From Diploscapter coronatus (taxonomy: Eukaryota > Nematoda > Chromadorea > Rhabditida > Rhabditidae): DNA of 64,000 nucleotides. Positions 35,163 through 46,947 of this stretch are shown here, one piece after another; position 1 is the first letter of the stretch; each line of letters starts with the position of its first letter. The notes under the pieces are model-generated. The model was not told the DNA's origin. It searched no databases and saw nothing but the letters and a program-made list of their open reading frames with translations. The position numbers and the translations under genes were made by a program. Location of the stretch: assembly GCA_964036155.1 (NCBI GenBank), contig OZ038422.1, forward strand, positions 1,798,001 to 1,862,000, in the 5' to 3' direction.

Positions 35163-35575
35163 TTAAACTTTAGCTATTATTGGATTTAGAGATGTTATTT
35201 GAATATAGAATAAGATGATATTTCTACCGTAATTCCAACATGACATCATTCCAGTACAATTATTATTGTCATTGAAGCAGATACATTTCCCAGGTGGGAT
35301 ATAGAATGCAGCACTGAGCGGAGGGAAATCGATGCATTGTGTCAAATCGTAACAAATATCATCGCGATAAAAATTGAACACTTTTGCCTTTCCCTGGTGA
35401 ACTACATAAATTCATTACAAGTAAAGTCTTTTCTGATTTTTCTACCTCTTTCCGGGAAGAGATATAAAACGACATGGGATGTGATAGGTATTGGACTGGG
35501 ACGGAGATTTGATTGCCCAACAGTATTCATAATCCACAAATTCAGCACCAATAAGATTAATAAATTATATTCCAT
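35163..35575 (-). CDS. Small secreted six-cysteine protein, paralogue 1
   Basis: Two exons on the minus strand: about 35447-35575, with start CAT at 35573-35575, and 35163 to about 35399. They join in phase. The protein begins with a clear signal peptide (MEYNLLILLVLNLWIMNTVG). The mature part of about 100 residues has six cysteines in the pattern C-x5-C (DICYDLTQC), then C-x-C-x6-C-x5-C-W (KCICFNDNNNCTGMMSCW). Six cysteines suggest three disulfides, as in many small nematode defence or signalling peptides, but I cannot assign a function. The neighbour at 33979-34925 shares the pattern and the sequence VFN-Y--D-CYDLT-C. Confidence 0.6.
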
Positions 35576-36536
35576 TTTTCAGCCAAAATTTTCTTAAATT
35601 TATCAACAAAACCTGTATGCAGGCTACTTAAGGTGTGTTAGGTTTAAGCTGTATTTGGGTTACGGTAAGTAAGACTGCACGAAATAGGAACGGTTTATTC
35701 AATTGGATCGGAATACAATAAAAAGTAAAACGAAGTAGGCGAAGTGAACGATGTGAAATAACAAGTAAGGGAACCGCTTCATATATGGCCCCGCCCACTA
35801 ATAATTCCATCCTGGCGTCTGCATCTCTAGAAGGACTCTCTCAGCCTTCCAGAATGCGTAATTGATGACAATCTGCTGATAATGTAAATTTCCATTTAAA
35901 TAAACTATTTGAGCAATAACTAAGACTGATTAAGAATAAGAAATATTGATTATCTCAATTTACATGATAAAATCACTTAATTTGTAAATGCTTTATCAGT
36001 AAATTAATTCCTCTTTAGAAAATTCAGGAGAAATCATCAATTTTCGAAGGAAAACAATTTGATTGATTGAAAATAAAAAAAAAAAAGAAGTGGAGCGAAG
36101 TATCAAAAATAGGTAGGAAGATTTTTTTTTCTTTAAAAACTATGATCAGTGATTAGTTACAATTGAGATAGAACATTTGAATTTTATTGTTCGAATTAAT
36201 TAGTTTTTACGGCTTTTTTCGTGATTTTTCTGAAAAATTTCATATTCATTTGTGCAGCGTGGTGAACTGTTGCACTTTTTCATAACTTAGAAAAATTTTC
36301 GCTAATTTTCAATCCGAACAATTTTTTCAATCGATTTATGCTAACGATTTGTTAAAAACGGTGAAATACGGGGTTGGCAACTCGATATCGTAGTTTCAAG
36401 ATCCGTTGGAAACTTGTTGGAGACTATCCTAATTTTCGAGGTACCGGGATCCCGATATCCAAAAATCGCGTTTTTGGCGGTTTCGGAGAGGTGTCCAACT
36501 ATACGTTTTTAGGAAAAAAAATCGTAGTATAACGTA

Positions 36537-36700
36537 CAAAAACCTCCGCTTTCTACTCTTTTTGTTAAAAACTTGGCAGTGGGGATTTGTAATCTAGAAT
36601 TCATCTACTTTTGTCAAAGTGCATAAAAATTGACATTTTTCATGCAAAAACTTCGATTCCGACTCCGATTCTGGATCGTGAAAATTTTCACACTCGAAAG
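36537..36700. repeat. Dispersed repeat, second copy
   Basis: It matches about 22020-22165 in order and orientation: AACCTCCGCTTT, CTTTTTGTTAAAAACTTGGC, TTCATCTACTTTTGTCAAAG, TGCATAAAAATT and CAAAAACTTCGATTCCGA. The match is diverged and broken by small gaps, so it is an old family of unknown type. Confidence 0.55.
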
Positions 36701-36811
36701 AGATTCATTTTCAGAAAGTCCTATTCAAGAACTTCTTCGTACCATTTATAATGCTTGAAATGAGTTATAATTTTGTGGTCCATAACAGAACAGATTATAT
36801 TTATCTCTCAA

Positions 36812-36936
36812 GGTCGGTGACTCGGAAATGTTGCATTTCGCAGCTTGACGAAATAGAGTTAAGGGTTAGGAGAGTGTAGGGAAACACTCTCGCTTTTGCC
36901 TACTATCTTGTCAAGCTGCGACATTTTCGAATCACC
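36812..36936. repeat. MITE-like hairpin element
   Basis: The left arm (GGTCGGTGACTCGGAAATGT, then TTTCGCAGCTTGACGAAATAG) is answered by the right arm (CTATCTTGTCAAGCTGCGACATTTTCGAATCACC region). The inner loop contains AGGAGAGTGTAGGG and ACACTCTCGC, also complementary. A half-match (CGTCAAGTTGCGACATTAC) occurs near 21570 inside a lectin intron. Confidence 0.62.
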
Positions 36937-37688
36937 ATTTGCAATTCGTGACACAGAAAATAAGTCAAATCGAAATAGCATATTTTCTACACTGGTTATG
37001 TACATCGATGTCATTCTTTGGCAAAATGCCTATGGAAATCAGGACAAGGAAAATTCTTTAAAGTCCGCCTCCAAACAACAAGGATTCATGTAATAGCAGA
37101 AATAAATGAAAATTTATCGCATAGATAACTTCAGACTATCATCAATTGCATTATCGAAATTCATAATTTAAATTAGTATCATTTAATAATTTAGTAAAAC
37201 TAATTTAAGAAAGACAAGATCCAAGAAAAACACAAACTATTTACATTAGTCATGGCTCTGATCGATGATTTCTAAAGAATAGCGTTTTATTTCCAATTTT
37301 GCATTTTGTAAGATTAACCTTATCTTCATTTTATCATTGATTACTCTCGATAATTTATACTCGACTTATTTGTTTCTTAGGTCATTGACTCCAAAACCCA
37401 AAGTAACAACGCAATAAATTTGGTCAAAATCTTCATCCGATTGACAGTTGTTGAACAGAAATTCGTTTGAACGCAAGAAAAAGAATAAAGGGCAGACTGA
37501 GATTTCATTGATAAAATGGGTCATCTCATCTCGTGTGTAGCGATTTTTTGAAGAAATTTCATTTTATTTTTTAAAATTATGCCCTCTTTATCGTTTTTAT
37601 CCATGAGTTTCTCTCGCTATTTGCATTTAAATTATTCATTCATTGATTTGTATGTTTTTATTCAATAACCCAGGAGCTGCATGTCATC

Positions 37689-40600
37689 ATGAGGATATCA
37701 CAAAATCTTGAAATCCTCAAATTTCTGACGATTTTATTGATCGCACACCGGAGTTATCAGTCGAATTCAACAGACGTTGAGTATTATGACGAAGCTACGA
37801 CATTGTTAGATGGTTATTATCTTCACAATAGCCACCTAATTCTAAAATACACGATAAATTTCAATTTTAGACATTGCAACAGCTAGTCAGAATGGCACAG
37901 ATTTGGCACAGTCAGTTACCGAAGCTCCACAGATAAAATAGTTGACAATTTATTATTCCTCCAAAATCTGCTGATTTCAGCAACGGAACATATCTGGTAC
38001 TGGCTCCTTCTGTGATTAGACCACAATGGCCCTATTCGGTTTCTGTCCAAATACTCAAGGTAGGCTCATTGAATTTGGTTACTTTGACTAGACTTCCGTA
38101 AACTTAAATTTTAGAGTCAAGAAAAGAAGCCAAAAAGTGTCCGAGTTCAAATTCGGAACGATCAGAATGAAACTGTTGCTGAGAAGATTGAGCCAAATGT
38201 ATACGTCAAAGCAACGAAAATCGTCACGGTTGATCCGATTCCAGTGGATAAATTACCGACAGCAAATAAGTACAAGGTCAGCATTATGATAAATTTTATA
38301 ACCTAATAAAAATACGGACGGAATCATTCGAGGCGAATGTGGGACCAGTTTGTCGAATTAAAAACCTAACAACTTCAGCTTCATGTTCGTGGTGAAACGG
38401 CTGATTCGAAGGTTATCTTTGAAGACGAGAAGGAATTGAAGCTGGAGGGCAAGCATATTTCGACCTTCATTCAAACTGACAAGGCTATTTACAAACCGTC
38501 TGCCTTGGGTAAGTATCAATGCATTGATCAGAGATGCTCGCGGTTCGAAGAGAAAAGTTAAGCCGAGCCAGACGAAGTCATCGAACCCCTTGAAATATAT
38601 CGAGAAATACTATTGAGGGTATAGAACCGTTTTTTTCAAAAATGTTGAACAGAACCAAATCGCACACATCTCTAGTATTTATCCAAAAATTGTTGAAATT
38701 ATTCAAATCGCTCTATTGGGCTAAAATTCATAGCGCTCTGAACTTCGAATCGAACTATAATTTCATTTTTAGATATTTTATTTGTGACAATTTCAGATTC
38801 ATTTTTAGAATAATTGTAAATATTTAGTTCAATATCGAGTGATCGTCGTCAAGCCGGACCTCATTCCATACAAAGGAAAAGTGAGTTTTCAAATTCTCGA
38901 TCCGAAAGGCAACATGATCTCGCAATCGGAAGGAAATGTGTTGGATAGAGGCAAGAGTTTCATTTGGAAAATTTGAGTTCAAAATGATTATGCATGTTTT
39001 TTTTTATCTTCCAGGAGTTTATTCGAACTCGCTGCAACTTGCGAGTGAACCGCCGCTGGGTGATTGGAAAATCATCGCTCAAACCGATAATGGTGACAAA
39101 CTCCAAAAGGCATTTACCGTAGAGAAATACGTCTTGCCAAAATTCGAAATTAACGTGAAAGCTCCAACATCCATTACAATCGACAAGGATCTAACGATAT
39201 TTGTTAGTGGAAAGTGAGGATTATAAGCTAGTCAATATTCATGCATTTTATTTACAACAACCAGAGGCGTACGTGAATTTTGTCTACGTTTATGAGATTC
39301 AAAATTTCATTTACGTACATCCCTGATAACAACCAGCACACCAATTTCAATTAAATTAATAAGAAAAAATCATCAATTATCCAATTTTGAAAAAACCCTA
39401 CCGACTCAGATAAGTTAGTTTTAGATACACGTACGGTAAAGGCGTGACTGGAAAAGCCACGATTTCAATTGACAGACTTCAACCAAGCCATAGTTATCAT
39501 TATTCACGATCGCGATATCCAGGTGCAAAAACGTCAACAAAGGTTAGAAAATATCGAATGATAATATTTTTCAAGATAAAATAGATAGCCATTCGATTGA
39601 TTCAGAAAGAACACTACGCCGAAAAGACGGTTGATTTGAGCGAATCTGGCGAGACTTCGGTTACATTCTCAAAAGACGAACTGAAGAACGTCGATTCTTT
39701 TTATGTAAGTTGCATTTATGCCTATAATTTCTAATAAATTTTAGAACTATTATTATTCAAAAAGTGTTGAAATTACTGCTAAAATCGCCGAAAGCTTGAC
39801 TGGAATTGAGCGTGAAGCGAAAACTAAGGTGATTTACCTATGGATTAATTGTTTAATACATTGATGAATGTTTTGCAAGTTGCAAAATTATGTTGGAATA
39901 GAAAACTCATTTTATTTCTTTTCTTTCAGGTGATAATTTACAAAGAGGGGCTGAAATTGGCTTTCGTGAAAGAAGCGCCGACATTCAAACCAGGATTCGA
40001 ATACACTGCTCATTTGTCGCTGACGCAGACGGATAGCACGCCAATTGGAAAAGAAACGCCCAGGAAAGTACAGGTTGGTATTTCGAATTTGGCAAACTAA
40101 TTGGCCACGTAAGAATATGAAATGCATGAATGAATAAATGGCTCAATTGCTAGAACATTTTTGGACATTAGAAAGTCATCAATGACAATCAAGTCCCTAA
40201 TCGCTATTCAATGGGTTTTTTTCCTTTAATTTTGAGATAAACTTAGATAAAAACTGAGTACAGCAATGGAAGAACGACAATACTTCAATCGGATGGAAAG
40301 AACGAAGAAGTGAAGATCGTTGAACTGGATGAACAAGGACTGATTTCGTTCAACGTTCAACCTCCACTCAATTGCACGACATTCACCATCAGGGTTAGAA
40401 AGAACGGCATTTTATTATAAAAAAAAAAAACATACGAATTCTTTAGGCAAGGTACGACAAAACTGGGAAGGATGATTTCGAAAATTTGAATTCGACCCTT
40501 CGTACCGCACTTCAGGCTCAAGCGGATCAGTCACCATCCAACACGTTCATGAAAGTTAGTAGCCAATGAAATATCATATATAATGGACGATTTAAAATGA

Positions 40601-43600
40601 CATTTTAGGCTCAGGATATTTTTTCAGCAAAAAATTTTAGGTGATTCCGGAACAGAAAAGTCCCTACCGTGTCGGAGAGTCTATATGGTTTGTGGTCAAT
40701 GCTACTCGAAATATTCCTGATTTCTCTTACCAAGTGTGTATTTCGATCACAAATATGTCTTTTACTATTATTTATTCCACACGAATATATTTTCAAAATT
40801 GCAACATTATTATATTTGTCGGATTCGCTCATAATTCTACACAGAACTTCGTTTTACGATCTAAACTCTCAGAGAATCCTGTATGAGAGCGAATAATTTG
40901 TAACTATTTTTAGGTTATGTCAGGATGGCAGATAGTCAAAACGGGCGTATTTGAGATGGATTCGGCTATTCCACCTCATAGATTTCAGTTTGAAATAACC
41001 AAGCAGGTAAAAGTGTCGTTTTTGCTTTTATTTTATTCTGGATGATGAAACTTGATGATGTATTCGGGAGACTGTACCTCGTGCATGGACAAACCTTGAC
41101 ATCATGAAAATAGGTATAAAATGCAAATTATGATCTTTTAGATGGCACCAAAATCTCATTTGATCGTTTACCACATTCTCCCTACTACAAACGAAATTGT
41201 TGCTGATTACATAGAGTTACAGGTTGAAAGTTTGTTATCAAAATTCGTTAAGTTATTATCAAATTTCAGATCGAAAGTGATTACAATAACAAAGTTTCTC
41301 TATCCATCAGCAAAAATGAGACACAGCCTGGTGAAAACGTGACTTTCACGGTGATAACACATAAACTTGTAAAAACTAATTGATTTATTCTAGGTGAATT
41401 GCGATTCAAATTCTTTAGTTTCGTTGTTAGCGATCGACCAATCGGTGCTTTTGCTCAAGTCTGGAAATGATATCACCAATGATTTGGTGAGCATAATCAA
41501 AAATTGCAAGCATGATAAAATCTAAGATTTTAGGTGAAAAGCGAAATTGAGGCCTATTCAAAAATATCAACACCATATCATCATGGAGGATATGACGTAA
41601 ATGGAATCATTGAGGTTAAAAACATTTTTCATTTAGATGGGTTTGAAGATTATTTTAGAAATCCGGGTTGATTGCAATGACTGATGCTTATTTGTATCAA
41701 ACTCCCCGCCCGGGTAAGAAAGTTTTTAAAATCTTAAATTGTGCGATAATTAGGGTCCGTAAACAGTGTATGCAAATTAATCATTTAAATAGGCAGAATG
41801 TGTGTTCACTCACTGAGCTAGCTTTATCTATTTTCAAGTACAAATGCATTTCGGAATTTTTTTTCAATGAACCAAACATCTAAGTTATATCAATGTCTAA
41901 TCGTAGATATGGTTTGGTTTTTACTCCGGAAGAAGAATAACCATGAGAAATGTGTTTGCGGTGCCTACCTATGATTAATGCAAACCTTTAAATTAATGAG
42001 ATTGTTCGATGTAGAGATGGAATTCCGATATAAATTTGAGAAAATTTCGTGGAAGAAAGTTATGGTTCTTGATCTGGATATTTTGAGATCTTGCTTCTTG
42101 TGCTGAATTTTTTTCAAAATCGACGAATTTCCCTAGACTTGATTACGATCTTCTAATTGTAATTTTAATTTAGCACCAACTAGATATAGACACAGACCTA
42201 CCGGATCGGCTCGAGGAGGAGGTCGCAGAGGAGGAAGTCGCGGAGGAGCCAGTGCAGGACGTGCCTCGTTCTCAGCACGTACATCTGCATCTGCAACTAC
42301 AGTTGCTCAAGCACCCGAATCTGAACCAGTTCTGCGTCAGGCATTCCCAGAAACTTGGATCTTTCTAAATGGGACATCGTAGGTGTTTGAGAAAGTTCTC
42401 GATTGAAAGTTAATCATAGTTAATTTGAAAAGACAAGAGTCATCTGAATTCTCATAGCGATCATTGGAAAATAATTCACTTTAGATGCGGATAAAGATCA
42501 TCACTAATATGAAATTTTAGAGTCAACGGAAAAGCGACGTTCGAGGAGACTGTTCCAGACACGATTACCAGCTGGGTGGCTAGCGCCTTCGCAATTCACG
42601 ATGATTCCGGACTTGGACTGGCTCCGTCAACTAGCAATGTAATTTATTAAAGATTTGTGAAATTAACAACAAATTATATATATCGACTTTTCAGCTTCGT
42701 GTATTTCGCCCTTTCTTCATTCATCTGAACCTGCCTTACTCGGTGAAACGTGGAGAGAAATTCGCGATGCAAGTCCTCGTGTTCAACTACATGAACAAGG
42801 AGCAGAATGCAAGAAATAAAACAATCTTTATTAAATGATCAGTCATAATTTAGGTCGTCGTCAGTCTGAAATACGACAAGGATACTGGGTTTGATGTTCT
42901 CAACAAGGATGGCTCTATTGTCAAACGGTAATGTAAAATTTACTATCTTCAAGAAATCTCGTGACCAAATAAATAGAATATGGAGTTTCGCGTTTTATAT
43001 TATATCTGTCTCTTTCAACGGATTCCCATGCAGATGTCAAGAGATATCCACTTTTCAAATTAACTAAATTACACTATAGATCATTTCTTCAGTGACGCAT
43101 CCAATAATCAAATCACGCGAAATGTCGTCGTTCCAGCCGATACTTCTCGAGCCGTCTACTTCCCGATTGTGCCGACCCAAATTGGCACTGTCAAATTGAC
43201 TGTCACTGCCAAGGGAAGTCAGGCTGGCGATGCTGTCGAAATACCACTAAAAGTTGAGGTGAGTGAAATTTCAATATTTTTGCCTATCAAAAACTTTCAA
43301 TTTTCAGTCAGAAGGTTACCGCACAGATCGAAATGAGCCAGTGCTCATCGAGCTTTATGACAAGTCTTCCGCTCCGAAAGAACTAACTAAGATCGTCAAC
43401 ATGGAATTCCCATCAGATATCGTTGAAGGGTCGAAGAAAGCTAGCGTCCAAGTGATAGGTAAGAGAAATTAACCAAGACAATTCTATTATTTGTGAAATA
43501 CATTTTATTTTCTAAATCTAGGAGATATTATGGGCCCAGTGCTGTCGAGTATTGGTTCTCTTCTTCGAATGCCCACTGGATGCGGCGAGCAGAACATGCT

Positions 43601-45950
43601 CCTTCTCGTGCCGAACATCGTCGTCCTGAAATATCTCAAGGCTACCAATCGGTTTTTATACATCTTTCTCTTAGAATTTTCGATGAATTGATTCAGAAAG
43701 GAGAAAAAGCTGGAAGAGAAGGCACTGGAACACATGAAAGTTGGCTACCAAAGAGAGTTGACGTACAAGTGAGAATTTCATCTGAACAATATCATCAGTC
43801 AGAAAGTGTAAAAAAATTCACGATAAGCTGAAGTAAACATAACATTTTACTCGGACAGTTTCATTCATGCTACCAAAATCATTTTTCCAAATGATTTTTT
43901 AGAATTTTTCAGACGTTCCGATAATTCGTTTTCCGCGTTTGGTAATCATGACAAACATGGTTCGACATGGCTGACTGCCTTCGTCGTTCGCTCCTTTGCT
44001 CAAGCAAAGCCCTTCATCTTCATCGACCAGGCTGTTGTCAACAAATCTATCGACTTTCTCAACACCCAGCAATTAGTGGAGCTTCTTTGATAACTCGGAA
44101 GAAATTTTCTTTTCAGATGACTGGCGCCTTTGCTGAACAAGGTCATATCCATCACAAGGCCATGCAAGGTGGAGCTAGTGACGGTGGCCTAGCGCTAACG
44201 GCCTACGTCGTTGTTGCTCTGCTTGAAAATGGAGTATGGAAAATGGATTATTCTGTTTCGTATTTTTAATGATATAAATCCTAGATTCGTAACGACAAAG
44301 CGATTGAATATTTGGAGAAGCACCTGGATGACGCCAAAGACAATGTCTACATGATGGCTGTCATCAACTACGCTCTCACTTTGGCTAACAGCGATAAGAG
44401 ATCTGCAGCTATGACTCATCTCCAACCTAAGAAAATCGAATCCGACGGTATTTTATTTCAGTTTCAATTATAAATTTTCCGGAAAAAATCTTAGAGGAAG
44501 CTGGAAGACTAATTACCTCAAAGATTTCCATTCTTGTTCGTTGTTGTAATTTTCTTACCATAGCTTCATTATTTTCAAAACTTGAAGATTATCTTGGTTA
44601 TCATGAAATTTTTAGGAACAGTTCACTGGGAGATGAAGCGAGCTAAGATTGAGGAGAAAGGTGACCGTCACAGACACTCGTATTTCTATCAACCGCCTCC
44701 AGCTGATATCGAAGCGACTTCTTACGTGCTTCTCAGTTTAATGAAGAATAACGAAATCGAAAAGGTTAGAAGACTACACTAATCACTTTGAGGATACAGA
44801 TTCAAGTTTTCCATGATCGTGTACTTTTACCTTTTTCCAAAATTAAACTTCCAGGCCTTGCCGATCGTCCGCTGGCTCATTCAACAGCGCAATTCTTTCG
44901 GCGGATTCTCTTCGACGCAAGATACCGTCTTGGGACTTCAAGTACATCTTTAAGCTAGTGAAGATAGTTGTAGGAATGTAAATCTCAGGCTATCAGTACC
45001 TACGCAGAAAAGGCGTACAGCGAAAGTGGAGACATTCAAATCAACGTCTCGAGTGGAGCCAATAACCATCAGTTCAAAGTCGATAAGAGCAATTCAGTAG
45101 TGCTACAGTCTTATGAGGTGATGGTTATTTTTATTGAGAGAAGTTATTAAAAATCGAAACTTAGCTGACGAATCCCGAGAAGGAAGTGAAAATTACAGCT
45201 TCGGGAAGTGGTGTCGCATTCGTTCAAGTATGGATTGCGTAAATGAACTACGAAAGAAGTAGAACAATTTTAGATAGCATATTCGTACTACAGAAACAAT
45301 CTGTTGGATGAAGCGCCATTCTTTTGCTCAAAGAATCTCACTGAATTGAGAGGAGGAAATCGATTGGAATTGGAGCTCTGCTGCAAGTAAAATTTCTCCG
45401 ACATATTTCTCAAATTGCTATTCAATGCTTCTAAACCTGCTATTTTTTCTAAAAAAAAAATACTACCACAAAAACCTACTAATTGTGTCGAATTTGAGTT
45501 ATACCAAAGCGAATGCTCAATCGAACATGGCAGTCGCTGCTTTGCAAGCACTTTCTGGATTCAAATTCGATGAAGTGGAAATGAATTTGTTGACTGAAAA
45601 GGATGGACTTCAAAGGGTTGAATTGGAAAAGGATGACACCCTGATGAATGTGTACTTCAATGCGGTAAGAATGTTCTTGCTCAAATTTGCATGCATACTA
45701 TCCAATTTTTTATATGATGTACCCATTTCAGCTCAATTCAACTCCGATCTGCTTGAATGTCTATTCCGACATGGTTTATCAAGTGGCTGAGCATAAACCA
45801 GCTCAGGTTTCTCTCTACGACTACTACGATCCAGAACAACAGGTTATTTTTTACGCAAATTTAGATAGAAGAATATTTTAGATCAAATTGATGTACTCGT
45901 CGAAAACATCGAAAACTTTGTCTGAGTTTTGTCCTCAATGCTGGCCATAA
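37689..45950 (+). CDS. tep-1-like: Thioester-containing alpha-2-macroglobulin-type protein (TEP)
   Basis: A large secreted protease trap or opsonin in more than 25 exons. A hydrophobic leader starts at 37689. Macroglobulin domains follow in order: [16 protein letters not shown], then [17 protein letters not shown], then [13 protein letters not shown], and [16 protein letters not shown] before the bait. The bait exon is 42174-42378, followed by FPETWIF. The thioester motif GCGEQN is intact at 43578-43595. In the thioester domain, HHKAMQGG places a histidine (44153-44155) at the position that is His in complement C3 and Asn in human A2M. It ends CPQCWP with TAA at 45948-45950. No anaphylatoxin or membrane tail was seen. 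C. elegans has one such gene (tep-1), to which I assign this by family only. Confidence 0.9.
42174..42378 (+). other. Bait-region exon of the TEP, Arg/Gly-rich
   Basis: This exon encodes [20 protein letters not shown] and continues with RGG, AGRAS and SART before leading into [20 protein letters not shown]. In alpha-2-macroglobulins the stretch just before FPETWI is the bait that proteases cut to trigger the trap. Here about nine arginines in some 40 residues make it a preferred target for trypsin-like enzymes. Splice sites on both sides (acceptor TTTAG before 42174, donor GTAGG after 42378) keep the frame. Confidence 0.8.
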
Positions 45951-46947
45951 ATATGAATTTAGTATTTTTTCAATATTTTTTCGTTTTACTAATTAACAGA
46001 CAAAGAATAAATGGTACCATTATAGTAATACAAGTTTCACGAAATAATATAATATCGTAGTTCTGACAAATCTCCAAAGAAAGCGTCTGCTTTGCATGAG
46101 CATGAGAAAGTAGTGCTTGTTGAAAAAACGCCCATATATAGTTCAGTAGTTGAAGAAGGCAATGAAATGATGCATTCTTGAAATTTGAATACCGAAAATT
46201 AGGGCCTCAAGCAGATATGCCGGATTGATATTTCGAATAAAATGTTTGTGAAGAAATGTCACCAGGGATGTAAGTAAGTCTTCCGCGAATAAAAAATAAT
46301 AATTCCTGATTGAAAAAACGCACAAATCCGCCATCCAAAATGAACACATTATCGTAAACGAAACACTGCTCGTACGTGGTTGTGTGTGTGTGGCTATTTT
46401 GTCTTGATTTTTTGTACAGGACCATTTTATCAGGTTTATTGTCGATCTAGACTGAGTTTTGAGACATTTTGGGTTTGAAGGGTACTTTTCTCCCAACTTT
46501 TTGCACTCAAACTACCACGTTTTTTTTTTTATCAAAAACGCACTTTTACAAGGGGGCAGAGCTTGAGACTTTACATACAGAAGCAATTTTCCATGATTAT
46601 CAATTAGGAATCCGGCTATAAAGATCAGAAAAAAGTGATCGAAAATTTCTAACGCATAATTCGAATGCTAATTTTGGCATTTCTGGTATATATTCTGAAA
46701 AATTTACTTTGAAATGCATTAATGGATTGAAATTACTATGAAATAAATATTGGATTTGGTTACGGAATTTTTAAAATAAAATATTTTAGAGAGTATTTAT
46801 TTCAATTAGAATTACTTCTCATCACTCTTGGGTTTCTTCGAGAATTATCTATATCATGTGCATTAAAATTAAATTATTATTTAACAGTTTATTGAATAAA
46901 ATTTCTGTATGAAATCTGAGATTATTACAATCAAGTTTTATTTTATT
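45951..46947. other. Intergenic region, convergent 3' ends
   Basis: It lies between the TEP (+) and the kelch gene (-). It has a short GT repeat near 46379-46392 and no supported gene. Minus-strand frames at 46143-46496 lack any domain. Confidence 0.4.

Larger units (their letters stand above)
35576..37688. other. Intergenic region with dispersed repeats
   Basis: About 2.1 kb without a supported gene. It holds a dispersed repeat (36537-36700) and a hairpin element (36812-36936), listed separately. The last part before 37689 should contain the TEP promoter. Confidence 0.45.

Noticed and set aside
46143..46496. 117-codon minus-strand frame after the TEP
   Set aside because: Composition resembles random AT-rich DNA and no family is recognisable.
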